Shown here: positions 10,726-20,930 of the stretch, one piece after another
Layout: every line of letters starts with the position of its first letter
Numbering within the stretch: position 1 is the first letter of the stretch
Assembly (NCBI GenBank): GCA_026008535.1
Contig: BRKX01000011.1
Span: 49,832,183 to 49,896,182, forward strand
DNA length: 64,000 nt
Reading direction: 5' to 3'
Source: Perilla frutescens
Taxonomy: Eukaryota > Streptophyta > Magnoliopsida > Lamiales > Lamiaceae
The notes under the pieces: generated by a model
The model's input: only the letters and a program-made list of their open reading frames with translations
What the model was told of the DNA's origin: nothing
Databases searched by the model: none
Program-made: the position numbers and the translations under genes

Positions 10726-11186
10726 AATATATATATATATCACCGGGTCGGGTCGGAATCGGGTCGGGTCGAGAAATCCGTCTAACATAAGAGACCCGTT
10801 AAACGGTCTCATACAAGTTTTTATCTTCAGTTAATTACTTTCAAGAGACTCACGCTCACTCATGAGATCTATGAAATATAATGACGTTAGATATTAGCAT
10901 TATAAATTAAATACCAATACGAATTAGATTAGAATGATGTGTGAATATTCTTACTATTGTAAATTACTAGGTTTGTAATTCATATATCTAATTTAATTAC
11001 TATCTTGACTCTAAAAACTTAGTATTGATTTTGTTACTTTTGATTCTTCATGTTTCTTTGACCAATTTGTTTATTCTTGTGATGATCCGTGTACTGTATT
11101 ATTTGGCTTACATTAAACCAATAAATAGATATCTAGTGTTTGTAACTAGTGATTTTTTTTTGTAATTTATTATTTGACAGATTAAA

Positions 11187-12092
11187 GGGTAAAGGTTCGT
11201 TTTGATCTTATAACTATTTGTATAGGAGCGCTTTGATGCCTATTTATTCTTTTGGTTCAAAATAATCCTATAACTATTTTAAATGTTTAATTTGGTTCCT
11301 ATTTTGATCCTCCAACTATTTTAACACACTTTTCTCATATAATTAGATTATTTCGCACATTAACACACACTTTTTACACACATGAATTGAACACAAAATT
11401 TCCACCATTTTCACCAAGAATTCTCATATGGATTGAACATGAAATTTTCTCCATTTTTACAAAGAATCCTCCACTATTTTATGTTTGTATAGAAAAATCT
11501 TAATTATTTTATTTAGCATAACGTACATAATTATGTTTGTATGTTTTTAGTTGTTTTTTTATTTTATCATATAATAATGATTCATATTACTCAGATAATT
11601 TCATTTATTTCATATAAAAAGTGTGCGTTAGTATATGAAATAATCTAAGTATCTAAATATTATTAATAAATGAAAACATAAAAATATGATAAAATAAAAA
11701 AACATACAAAAAATAAAAAAAACAACTAAAAACATACAAAAATAATTATTTACATTATGCTAAATAAAATAATTAAGATTTTTCTATACAAACATAAAAT
11801 AGTGGAGGATTCTTTGTGAAAATGGAAGAAAATTTCATGTTCAATCCATATGTGGATTTTTTGTGAAAACAGTGAAAATTTTGTGTTTAATCCATATGTG
11901 TGTAAAAAGTGTGTATTAATGTGTGAAATAATCTAATTATGTGAGAAAAGTGTATTAAAATAGTTGGAGGATCAAAATAGGGACCAAATTAAACCTTTAA
12001 AATAGTTATAGAATCATTTTGAACCAAAAAGATAAATAGGGATCAAAGAGCTCCTACACAAATAGTTATAGGATCAAAATGAACATTTGCCC
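11187..12092. mobile_element. Fold-back (long-inverted-repeat) element, MULE-like, 906 bp
   Basis: Nearly the whole element is a palindrome. The left arm, starting GGGTAAAGGTTCGTTTTGAT, is matched by the inverse of the right arm (GGGCAAATGTTCATTTTGAT), and similarity continues for roughly 400 bp per arm to a short AT-rich centre near 11600-11720. Flanks CAGATTAAA (11178-11186) and TAGATTAAA (12093-12101) agree at 8 of 9 bases, consistent with a 9-bp MULE-type target duplication. There is no coding capacity. A transcript crossing it would fold into a long hairpin. Confidence 0.82.
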
Positions 12093-12149
12093 TAGATTAA
12101 ATTGTCGATGTGACATCATTTATGCCATTTACTGATATTTATCCATTAA

Positions 12150-12372
12150 GGGCTTGTTTACTTCAAAGATTTATAATTGAGTGGATAGATAGTTTAGAGG
12201 ATGGATAAATCATATCCCACCTCTTTAGGTAAAGAGGTGGGATACATATCCCACAAATAGGCACACAAAGCTCATTTATCACGGGCTTGGGTTATCCACC
12301 ATTTTAATACCATGTAAAGTAAACTTAGAATAACTTATTAATCCACCATTATTCATCAAAGTAAACAAGGCC
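12150..12372. mobile_element. Small MITE, PIF/Harbinger-like
   Basis: Left end GGGCTTGTTTACTTCAAAG and the inverse of the right end GGCCTTGTTTACTTTGATG are inverted repeats. Flanking triplets are TAA (left) and TAC (right), which would be a decayed TAA target duplication. A 20-bp internal palindrome (CCCACCTCTTTAGGTAAAGAGGTGGG, 12215-12241) adds secondary structure. The superfamily call rests on the end sequence and the 3-bp site only. Confidence 0.6.
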
Positions 12373-12547
12373 TACGTATATATATTACAATTCTTGTAAG
12401 TTTTGGTTGTGAATTTGAATGCACCCTTTTATATTTTACTTGTTAGCATATTAAGGCTGCTAAAAAAATTCACTAAAAAAAATTAAGACTGCTAAGAATA
12501 AATGTACATTGTTTTTTAGAAGAATAAATGTGTATGGAAGAATGATT

Positions 12548-12733
12548 AGGGGGTGACAATTTCGGCCCAGCCTCCATTTCAAGTGGGGCTGGGTCAATAA
12601 ATAAGTTTGAAATGATTTTGGGCCAAAGAAAAAGAATGATCTACTGGGCCGGGCCTCCATTACTTAGGGCCGAAAGGAGTTTGGGCCGGACCTGAATTTT
12701 GCACTCGGTCAAGCGGGCGTTTTTGCCACCTCT
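12548..12733. mobile_element. Possible short MITE with GGGCC-rich interior
   Basis: Ends GGGGGTGACAATTTCGGCCC and, inverted, GAGGTGGCAAAAACGCCCG are weakly complementary. They bracket a segment rich in GGGCC/GGCCC that stands out from its AT-rich surroundings. I found no convincing target duplication. It resembles small hAT-type elements common in plants, but the call is tentative. Confidence 0.35.
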
Positions 12734-13029
12734 AGGTTACGACTCATATCTCATCCATTTTCCGTAGAATGAGCGTGGTATTAATTGCTTTTTGGATATA
12801 AGTTTTTATCTTCAAAAATACCATGATCACCGTTGTCTATTTTTTTCGAAAGAAGGGTGACAGATGTCGTTAATCTTACATACACTTTGAATAAATTGCA
12901 CTTATATATAATCATCTATAAATAGTGAAGAATTTAAATGAAAATGAGTGGTCTCTTGTGCATAAAGTGTATGGAGCTAGCCCTAATAAAACTATAAAAG
13001 TTGGGCAAATAATGGTCCAAAATCCGGAG

Positions 13030-13450
13030 CGTGTGACCCACGGGCCATTTTTTTTCAGAGCACGTGTGTGTTACACGCTTCCAATTTATTTTTTTTATTA
13101 TTTTTATCAATTTTTTTTATTTCTATTTTTTTATTTTTTTTATAAATTATATATCCTAAAATAAATTAGTGAACCCTAAAATTAAAGTAAACTGATTTAA
13201 TTTTTTTGAAATAAATATAGATGTATACCTTAAAATAGAATTAATGAACACTAAATTTAAAGTGATTTTTTTTTCAAATCCAGCTACTCGTGCAATGCAT
13301 TCGCTTGATACTAACGCGTGGGCTCATGCATTATGTTACACTTAACTTTTTCGAAACAAATAGAAACACTAATTAAAAATAAAAAACCTAAGTTTGAAAT
13401 AAATATATAGCCTGAAATTAAAATGGACTCGCGCATTGCGCTCAAAATTA
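13030..13450. repeat. Degenerate dispersed repeat, first block
   Basis: Two to three diverged copies of a roughly 130-bp unit. Each combines CGTGCA(A/C)TGCA...ACTAACGCGTGGGCTC with an AT-rich arm (AAATAAATATA--CCTAAAAT) and TTAGTGAACCCTAAA-like text. The same unit occurs in three copies at 20925-21260. It has no ORF or transposon ends that I can define. Confidence 0.55.
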
Positions 13451-13580
13451 ATTTTTTTTAAACTTATATGTAACACCCTAAATTTCCATCTATTAAACTG
13501 ATCACATAACAAAAGAATGGATTTAATCGAAACTTTCCCTCTAAACCATTTGCACTTAAAATAAGAATTTACCCATAAAT

Positions 13581-15230
13581 GTCCCCTTGGGGATGGTTGA
13601 TGCACTAATTATTTATGCACTATACTGCAACTAACACAGGACACTGCAATATAATTGGTGAATAAAGTATTGTATTCACAGAGACTGAATGCTTGACCAA
13701 TCTGAGTACTAAGCTAACAATTTACTATTATTCAGGCTACCGATTTTTCTTTTGGGTTTCTGAACTAGACACAAAATTAAAAACGAATAATAAACAGAAC
13801 CAATATGACACAAATTATGTAGAAGAGATAATTCAATAGATTCAATTAATTAATAAGATATTAATCCTAGGGAATGCACATAAAATGTATCCACTATACA
13901 ATAATCCAATCCTAATAAATCCCAGTTTAATCCGATTAAAGGTGGAGAAACAGAAATACAACTACCTATCTCCGCCAGGTCTCAAGGTAGCAGTAGATTA
14001 ATAAAATGCCTATTACTCTCGTCTCTAGGTAAATTATTAACTCCTTAAATCATCGGTTAAATCTCCTACAGGTTCCTTAGAACGTGTATCAAATTATCCA
14101 CTTAATCCCACTAATTAATTATCTCCGCCAGGTCTCAAATTAATTAGCTAGCATACATAAATTATGGCCACTAACCCATGCATGAGAAATAAGCACATGA
14201 ACATTTGAACACAATAATCGGAGGGGAAAAAGAATAGGATCAAACTAAATGCATGATTTCTACATCAATTACAAACCCTAGAATTAATAAAAGAGACTAC
14301 TCACACATGATTAAATCGAACACAAGAGCGAGAACAGTAGAAATCATACTCGTAAATTAAAATTGCAAAAGATTAAAAGAACCGTAATGTTGTTTCGTTG
14401 AATAAAACTCCAAATCTTCAAATTCCAATGTTGCAGGTAATACCTCTGAGAAAATAAAATATAAAATCTAATTTTATGGGAAAAATTCTGCCAAATTCGT
14501 CCAAAACAAGTCTATTTATACTAGGTATCGAAAATCCGGGCCAAAAAGTGAGTTCGTGGGCTGAAAACAGGTCCGGAGGCCAAAACCTGTCGAAATCTCC
14601 GACCGGCAAGTCGGAGCTCGTCGACCAGCGGCCCCAGCTCGCCGACCGGTGGCTGGGTCGGCGAGCAATACAGAGGAAACCGCCGTTTCAAACGCCGGTG
14701 GTCGCCGACCGGCGGCTCGGTCGGCGGCCTCCTGCGTTGCTCCGCCGTTTCGCTCCGTTCTCTTCCGTTTCTCGTCCGATCGACTCGATTCAAGTTGCGT
14801 TGAGACCCTCTCTTGATCCTCTATCTTTCTAGCAACTTTTCATCTTGAATTGGATCCCAAATATGTCCCTCTTTCAGCTCAAAACTTCAACAAGAAACAT
14901 TAGAACATGAACTTGCACACCGAATGCCGAAACCAGTATAAATAGGCCACAAATACATGCATTCATCATCAAATGTGATCTAAATAAACGCTCAAATGCA
15001 TGCAAACGCCATGTTTATCAATGGTCTAGTGGTGGAGTGGTGTTTCTTGAGGCCAAAGGTCTCAAGTTCGACCCACCACCAACACCACTAGGTGTGAGCC
15101 TGTCACACCTGGCTTGCCAAGTGCGGTTTACATCCCCTGTGTAGGTTTGCAGGCTATTACACAGGGCGCGGGGTTTACCCAGTGCGCACAACGGTAGCGG
15201 CTGCGGGTTACCCTCAACATAAAAAAAAAA
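13581..15230 (+). mobile_element. tRNA-derived SINE, split by a solo LTR
   Basis: The SINE is 13581-13597 joined to 15026-15230, about 222 bp. It begins GTCCCCTTGGGGATGGT, continues CTAGTGGTGGAGTGG and carries a B box AGTTCGACCC at about 15065-15074. It ends in a run of ten A at 15221-15230. The 13-bp flank TTTACCCATAAAT is present on both sides (13568-13580 and 15231-15243), the long target duplication left by LINE-type retroposition. When joined, TGGTCTAGTGG matches the pol III A-box consensus. The LTR insertion lies inside that box. Confidence 0.88.
13598..15020 (-). mobile_element. Solo LTR (Ty3/gypsy-type family of 43461-59634), minus orientation
   Basis: A 1,423-bp LTR reading TGAT...ATCA, flanked by the perfect 5-bp duplication ATGGT (13593-13597 and 15021-15025). 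It belongs to the same family as the three LTR copies at 43461-44838, 54516-55796 and 58279-59634. Shared landmarks are GTGCATCA at one end, the CTCCGCCAGGTCTCAA blocks, and the GC-rich GACCGGCGG repeats. No internal region is present, so it arose by LTR-LTR recombination. Insertion into the SINE dates it as the younger element. Confidence 0.9.
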
Positions 15231-15472
15231 TTTACCCATAAATTATTTTTTTAATCTTCATCTACTTTAGAGTATTCCATCGTTTACTTCTAACTCAACC
15301 GTCACCTCTAATGGCTAAGCAGTAAGAATAAATAGAACGTAGCATAATTTTTTTTGAAAGCATACGTGTCAGTATGTAGCAAGTCAAAACATTAATCCAA
15401 AACTTTATGGTCTCATACTTATACGAAAATGAAGGATAAAAATAAAAAGGAAAGCTCTATCTAAAAAACATA

Positions 15473-16125
15473 CTCCTTTCGTCCCATTTTGATATGCTTG
15501 TTTTTTTTTGTATATCCCGATATATATGCATGTTTCTATATATATTTAGCTAATTTACTACGCAAAAACTCATGTACATAAGATGTATATAAGACGGTCA
15601 ATGCGTTGACCCGGTCAACGCGTGTTGACTCGGTCAAAGCATTGACCAAAAAAATCGTGAAAATGAGTGATACTTTTTAGGAATACAATTGATACTTTTT
15701 TTAATTTTGAATAATACTTTTTAGTATTTCGATTGATACTGATCTTAACAGTTTTTTTTAATTTTTTTTTCTGGCCAAATACTTTTTATTGATATAAATG
15801 ATACTTTTGGGCATTTGAAATGATACTTTTTAGTGTTATGAATGATACTAATTTTGACGGATTTTTTGGTCAAAGCATTGACCGGGTCAACACGTGTTGA
15901 CCCAGTCAACGCATTGACCGTCTGATGTACTTCTTATGTACAGGAGACTTGCCCAATTTACTAATATATACCTCTATTTAATATGTTCACATTAGGCATT
16001 AATTCAATATCAAAGAAATAAATAGGGACATATTATGAATTTTCTTGATTATTTATCTTTCCCAATAATTTTCTTAATCCCCGTAAAAAAACTCCAATCA
16101 GCCTATCAAAATAGGACGGAGAGAG
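15473..16125. mobile_element. Stowaway-like (Tc1/mariner) MITE, split by a MULE-type MITE
   Basis: Left end CTCCTTTCGTCCCATTTTGA and the inverse of the right end CTCTCTCCGTCCTATTTTGA are inverted repeats of the Stowaway type. The element is flanked by TA on both sides (15471-15472 and 16126-16127). Without the inner insertion it is about 250 bp, a typical MITE size. Confidence 0.8.
15561..15954. mobile_element. MULE-type MITE, 394 bp, with 9-bp target duplication
   Basis: The perfect 9-bp repeat AATTTACTA (15552-15560 and 15955-15963) flanks it. Terminal inverted repeats extend about 90 bp, including TGTACATAAGA, GACGGTCAATGCGTTGAC and several GGTCAACGCGTGTTGAC-type palindromes. The centre carries TGATACTTTTTAG units, the reverse complement of the minisatellite motif in the larger MULE at 6855-10825. 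It has no coding capacity. Confidence 0.85.
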
Positions 16126-17441
16126 TAGAAGTCTTGCAATAAAACCAAAACTGGTCTCATATTTGTACGAAAATGAAGGATAAAAATAAAAAGGAAAGCA
16201 CTATCTAATTAAAAACATAGAAGTCTTGCAATAAAACCAAAACTGTCATAGTCATTCTCAAAGCTCCACGACTGTTTCGACCTTCTTAAACTGCAAGAAT
16301 TGAAAGGTAGGGGGTGAGTACATATAAAAATATACTCAGTGAGCACTGCATATAGTACATATCTCATCATGACAAGTCTGATACATTCTTCATACTTTCG
16401 CACACATTCTCTTCTTTATAAACATTTAAGAGGTGATTGATAGGATATAATAAAATTAGGTATGAATGGAATGAACTTATGAATGGAATGATGATTCTTA
16501 TGATTAGTATGTTTTCGGAATGAAGAATTGAATGAAATATCAATTTTTTTTATCTTATATAATGAATATTTTATGTACTTTAAAATTTTCTTATAATTGA
16601 ATAAAGTGTACGTAGTGGCTAATAAATATCAACATATGCCTTAATTTATCTTTTATATTTCTAAACGCCATTTTTCTTTTTTAGTATATGATTTTTTCTA
16701 ATTTTTTTAGCAAATTATAATTTATTTATTTTATTGAAAAAATTTTATTCTAAAATATTTAATTAATCAATATATAATAATTTGTATAAGTTAATAAAAA
16801 TATTTTTACTTATAAAAAAATACTTTAACATTTCAATTTTTCATTTGAATATATTAAATTATATCAAATATATAAATAGTTTATATTGGATTATAACATA
16901 TTTTTATGGTACATTTACTTCGTTATTACTTTCATTTTTCTTCAACAAAGTTATAAAAGCTATCAAAATTTGGTTTTAACATATATTTTTAAATTATATT
17001 TTGAAAATAAATAATAATAATAATAATAAATTATTTAATTTGATTTTTAATTTATTTTTTGAAATATGATAAAATAATATTATAAAACATGATTATGTAT
17101 AAATATATCTGTAGACGGATAAATTTTTATGGCTAAATTAAATTATGCCATATAAATAATTAAATATCAAATTGTATCATTTATTTATATTTTTGAAATT
17201 TAATTGAATTAATTCCTAAATTAAATCAAAGTATATCATTTATTTATATTTTAGGGATTTACATGAATTAATTCATAAATTAAATAAATAAATATTGATA
17301 TTTAAATATGTGGATAATCCCGACCAATCAGGAGTCGACACGTGTCAAATCTGTGTAGAAATCAATGATTTGATGAAGATAAGTTCAAAATATTGAGGAG
17401 CCAATCAAATTGCGCCACCTCAGCCCTATTTCTCTCTCCTT

Positions 17442-18665
17442 CACTACAAAAAAATCGTGTTTTAGCGACGGATTTTTCCGTCGTTAAACATCAAAAATCC
17501 GTCGTTAAATCAATTTAACGACGGATTAACGACGGATCCAATCCGTCGTTAAATCTCTCGTCGTAAAATCATTTTAACGACAAATTTATCCGTCGCTAAC
17601 TTATTACCGAATTCGGTCGTGAAAAATAAAAAATATTAAATTTAACGACGGAATTTTTCCGTCGTTAAAAATAAAAAAAATAAAATAAAAAAAAAACCAT
17701 GCCGCCGAGCCAGGGGAATGAGCCGCGGCTCAAACCGAGCCATAGAGCCTGAATTAATTCAGGCGAAATCTGCGCTCCAGAGGATTCGAACACGGGCCAA
17801 TGGGCCTATGCCCTAAGGCTCTAACCACGTAGGCTAAAAGGTATTTACGTTAAAATATACAGCTAATATATATATATATACACAAAAAACCTATTTTCAT
17901 TGATTTTTTATTTTTCAAATTAAATAATTATATAATATAAAGTCCTAAAAATTATTAAAATAAAAAATTATTAAAAAGTAATAAATTAGTAATTTAAATA
18001 TAACAAAAGATATAATATATTAAAAATAATAAAAAAATAAAGATAATAAAATAAAATAAATAAAAATATTAAAAAAAATCATATTCATAATTGAAAAATA
18101 AAAAAATATTAAAAAATAATATAAATATTAAAAAATTAAAAAATAATATAAAATATTAAAAGAAATAAAAAACAAAATAAATCTGAAAAATAAAATAAAT
18201 AAAAAGTCAAAATTTTAAAAAAATTAATTTCAAATTCGTAAATTAAGTATTAATTGAGAAATTAAAAATTAAAAAAAATAAAAATTAAAAAAATAAAAAA
18301 AATGGAAAAAATAAAAAAAAATAAAAAATTAATGACGGAATTATTCCGTCGCTATTCCGTCGTTAAATTTAAAAAAATATTAAAAAAATTAAAAATTAAA
18401 AAAAATTAATTTCTAACGACGGATTTTTCCGTCTTTGACGTAGCGACGGAAAAATCCGTCGTTAGTCCGTCGTTATATTAAAAAAATAAAATTAAAAATA
18501 TTAAATTTAATTTTTAACGACGGATCTTTTCTGTCGTTACGTTAAAGACGGAAAAATCAGTCGTTAATCCGTCGTTAAACGTCTCATTCACAATCCGTCG
18601 TTAATTTATCGTTAATCTAGCGACGAATTTTATTCCGTCGCTAAAACGTGATTTTTTTTGTAGTG
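17442..18665. mobile_element. Non-autonomous CACTA (En/Spm) element, copy 1
   Basis: Starts CACTACAAAAAAATCGTG and ends CGTGATTTTTTTTGTAGTG, with a 3-bp duplication CTT on both sides (17439-17441 and 18666-18668). Both ends carry many subterminal ACGACGGA/TCCGTCGTTAAA units in both orientations, the layout bound by CACTA transposases. The centre is AT-rich. At 1,224 bp it has no transposase. Confidence 0.92.
17770..17842 (-). other. tRNA-like segment inside CACTA copy 1
   Basis: On the minus strand TAGCCTACGTGG resembles a pol III A box, and GTGTTCGAATCC (around 17793-17782) a B box. They are about 45 nt apart. The acceptor stem does not pair, so this is a tRNA-derived relic and not a functional tRNA. 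It sits in the GC-richer core of an otherwise AT-rich CACTA element. Confidence 0.45.
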
Positions 18666-19459
18666 CTTACACCTATAAATAGAGGCCAATGGAGAATGAA
18701 AATCACACCAGAATTCATTTTGAAGAGTTCAAGAATTTGAGAAGAAGTTCCAAAAGTGAAGTTCTCTCAGATATTCAAGGCGTTCTTGCGGCATTCAAAG
18801 GCGTTCTTGCGGCATTCAAAGGCGTTCTTCACCAAAGTCATCCCGAAGACGGCGTTTGATCCACAAGCGAGACGGTTTAAAACGTTCTGCCCCAAATTCA
18901 AGCGGTATTCAACGGCGTTCTTCACCTAAATCATCTCGAAGACGGCGTTTGATCCAGAAGCAAGACAGTAAAGCGTTCCACACGAAATTCAACCCAAAAA
19001 ATCGGCGTTTGATCCAGAAACAAGGCATCGACCCTCCGAATTAACGTTGTCAAGAACCAAAAACCAAGTCAAAGAAGATCGAGGAAATAAATCTTCCCCA
19101 AAAACTTCGAAGACTGTTTGAAGATCGTTCATAGAGTGATTAATCAGAGTAGAAATAGAGATTGGATCCGAAAATACAAACTTAATCCGAAAATATTTCA
19201 TTTGTACACTGTTTTATGTTTTATTAAATTAAATACAAAAAATTATGATACAATATCATATATAATTTTTTTTTTGTCATTGGGAATAGTTAAACCCATG
19301 GGGTGTGGATGGAATGGCTACTCCCCTTCCTTTGGGAATATGGATTCCATCGGGAATGGTGATTCCCGATTTTAAACCATACCAATAGGTGAAATGGGAA
19401 TGGACATGGGAATGATTATTCTATTTCATTCCATTCCACCGTACCAATCACGTCCTTAT

Positions 19460-20230
19460 TTTCAACATGAAATTTCCTTAGTGCGTGCTTAACACGCCAT
19501 CACTTATAGCACAAGTAACATTTAGATAAGTTTAAAGCGCATAACTCGACAACACGTGCACAATATCCATATTGCAGAGATAATCCCACCTTAATCTCCA
19601 ATAAGAGATTTCCCGCGAAAGTGTTAACTTGCACGACACCTGCTAGGAAAAATAACATTTATTTCAAAATCTAACAAATCACCCAAGCAAAAATTACTCT
19701 ACGCCTCCTACTATGAATCTGACTTCCCAATTCAAAGCTTACAAAACTAAATCAACTGATTTATAACTACCAGCCTATTGCATTGAGCCAACCAAATAAT
19801 AATGATTCCCACTTAGTTGCTTTGACCAAAACATTAGGATTTAACTCCTAACCAACCGATTGCCACTACAACTAGGATAAAAACAGATTTTATGAACACA
19901 ATAGAAATCTGAACAGAAAGAATCTTCATACTTCAGAAGCCGACCTTTCGCAAAATTCTTTAAAACTAGAATTTTTCCGCAACCGATTCCTGTCTTCTTA
20001 AATTTTTTTGGTGTGACGTGAATTAGGGTATAAACTCCTTAAATTGTTTGAAAGGAAAAGGAGTTCTTGATTTAAATGAGACAAATTCTTATACTACCTA
20101 TTCCGAAAATCTGATGAAATAAATAAAATAATGATAAGTGATAATAGCAATATTAGCATTTCTTTGGCTGAAATTCTGATCTCTTTCGGCTTCAAAAAAA
20201 AATTTATAGGGTTGGACATTTAAATCTTTT
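19460..20230. other. Unassigned, possibly degenerate LTR sequence
   Basis: Moderately AT-rich sequence with no ORF. Together with 16220-16428 on the other side of the Harbinger-like element it resembles a decayed LTR read on the minus strand. One sign is the ACTCACCCCC-type motif, also present in the solo LTR at 23589-26088 (seen inverted near 16308-16318). I could not find ends. Confidence 0.25.
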
Positions 20231-20930
20231 TTTTTAAAGGGCTGTTATATTATATATATCACCCCTAATTGAGATTAATAAACTTTAAAAAAATAAACTC
20301 TAAAAAACACAAATAAACCCCTAAAAATCTAAAATCCTAAAAAACCATAAACCCTAAAAAAACCTTAAACTCTTAAATTCTAAACATTAACTGGAATAGA
20401 AAAAGTCACAATTTGAACTAAATAAACTTGTATAAGATAACTAGCAGACCTGATATATTTTACGGATACAAGTGATAATTTTAAAATTTTGAGTGATATT
20501 TTTTAGTGTTATTGTTAATATTGATTTTGATAGGGTTTTTTTGTGCACAAACGAAATGAAAATATTTTGGAGAGCCTCAATGCACTATATATATAAAAAA
20601 ATAGTATCTGTCGTTGGTAGGGACAATACCAAATGACGGCCAAAAAACCTATAAAATTAAAATAAAATTTAAAAATTGGTCCCTTCCCCCTCTAGATCTA
20701 CCCTTGTCTAAAAGTTGTACTAGAAAAATTGAGGATGTCTCATGTGAGACGGTCTAACGAATCTCAATCCGTTAGATGAGTTTTATTTGACCCAGGAAGG
20801 TAGTCCTTCTTTTTTATTTTTCTTTTTTTTTTTTTCCTTTTTAGTGGCCTACCTTCCCTTTTTTCCTTTTTCACTTCAGTTTTTTTTTTTCAAATTTTAA
20901 TTTCTTCGAATTAATTTAATTTTTTATCCG
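20230..20930. other. AT-rich filler with MULE inverted-repeat relic
   Basis: 20270-20390 is rich in AAACCCTAAA-like text. 20470-20540 has degenerate GTGATATTTTTTAGTG units like those in the MULE elements. 20735-20790 contains CATGTGAGACGGTCTAACGA followed by CCGTTAGATGAG, closely resembling the outer inverted repeat of the MULE at 6855. I found no partner end, so it is a fragment. Confidence 0.4.

Larger units (their letters stand above)
6855..10825. mobile_element. Non-autonomous Mutator-like element carrying gene-like pieces (Pack-MULE-like)
   Basis: A perfect 9-bp direct repeat TTCAGTTAA (6846-6854 and 10826-10834) brackets 3,971 bp. The inside ends are inverted repeats of about 85 bp (6855-6940 and 10740-10825). 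They share CTTGT-TGA-ACCGT-TAACGGGTCTCTTA-GTTAGACGGAT and a GC-rich tract of repeated ACCCGACCCG units. A 9-bp duplication and long terminal inverted repeats define MULEs. No MuDR/FAR1 transposase is visible. The interior holds a plus-strand first-exon-like segment near the left end, a unique open segment at 8164-8391, a 166-bp-period repeat block, and a minus-strand leader, intron and hydrophobic exon facing inward from the right end. Captured host sequence is an inference; the ends and the duplication are seen directly. Confidence 0.85.
15410..16220. repeat. Local duplication around the Stowaway-like MITE
   Basis: GAAAATGAAGGATAAAAATA and its neighbourhood (15410-15470) recur at 16146-16217. 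GAAGTCTTGCAATAAAACCA recurs at 16129 and 16220. The MITE at 15473-16125 therefore lies between, or inside, copies of an 80-90 bp tandem duplication. Confidence 0.6.
17300..19210 (+). promoter_or_regulatory. LTR-like promoter and leader, split by a CACTA element
   Basis: Outside the CACTA element the sequence reads CCAATCAGGAGTCGACACGT (17325-17344) and AGCCAATCAAATTGCGCCAC (from 17400), then, after the insertion, ACACCTATAAATAGAGGCCA (18669-18688). This gives a CCAAT-like box, a G-box-like ACACGTGT and a canonical TATAAATAG. The leader that follows (18700-19200) contains three 21-bp tandem units (GGCGTTCTTGCGGCATTCAA, from 18779) and then 90-bp duplicated blocks with GACGGCGTTTGATCCA. Such promoter-leader structure is typical of plant LTR elements, but I could not define LTR ends or a target duplication. 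A 62-codon ORF at 18856-19044 is probably leader sequence. Confidence 0.45.
16429..19455. mobile_element. Harbinger-like element of 3 kb enclosing other elements
   Basis: Left end AGAGGTGATTGATAGG... and the inverse of the right end GGACGTGATTGGTACGG both lead into ATGGAATGAA-type text. The element is flanked by TTA on each side (16426-16428 and 19456-19458), the PIF/Harbinger target. Subterminal GGGAATGG/GGAATGGAATG motifs occur near both ends, especially 19280-19435. No transposase is visible. The interior contains an AT-rich stretch (16540-17300), an LTR-like promoter and a CACTA element. The outer element is old and its ends are only moderately similar. Confidence 0.5.

Noticed and set aside
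14476..14832. 118-codon plus-strand ORF
   Set aside because: It lies within the solo LTR over GC-rich CCGACCGGCGG repeats. The same kind of ORF appears in every LTR copy (for example 43672-43968) and is not conserved in frame.
17770..17842. Functional tRNA gene in CACTA copy 1
   Set aside because: The stems do not pair, and the sequence lies within a transposon whose sibling copy carries only a more decayed version.
18700..19210. Endogenous pararetrovirus promoter
   Set aside because: A TATAAATAG box followed by a repeated leader is equally expected of plant LTR elements. No movement, capsid or polymerase coding sequence is adjacent.
20320..20380. AAACCCTAAA-like text resembling plant telomere repeats
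   Set aside because: Units are irregular and interrupted; only one or two match CCCTAAA. There is no array, so no interstitial telomere is called.
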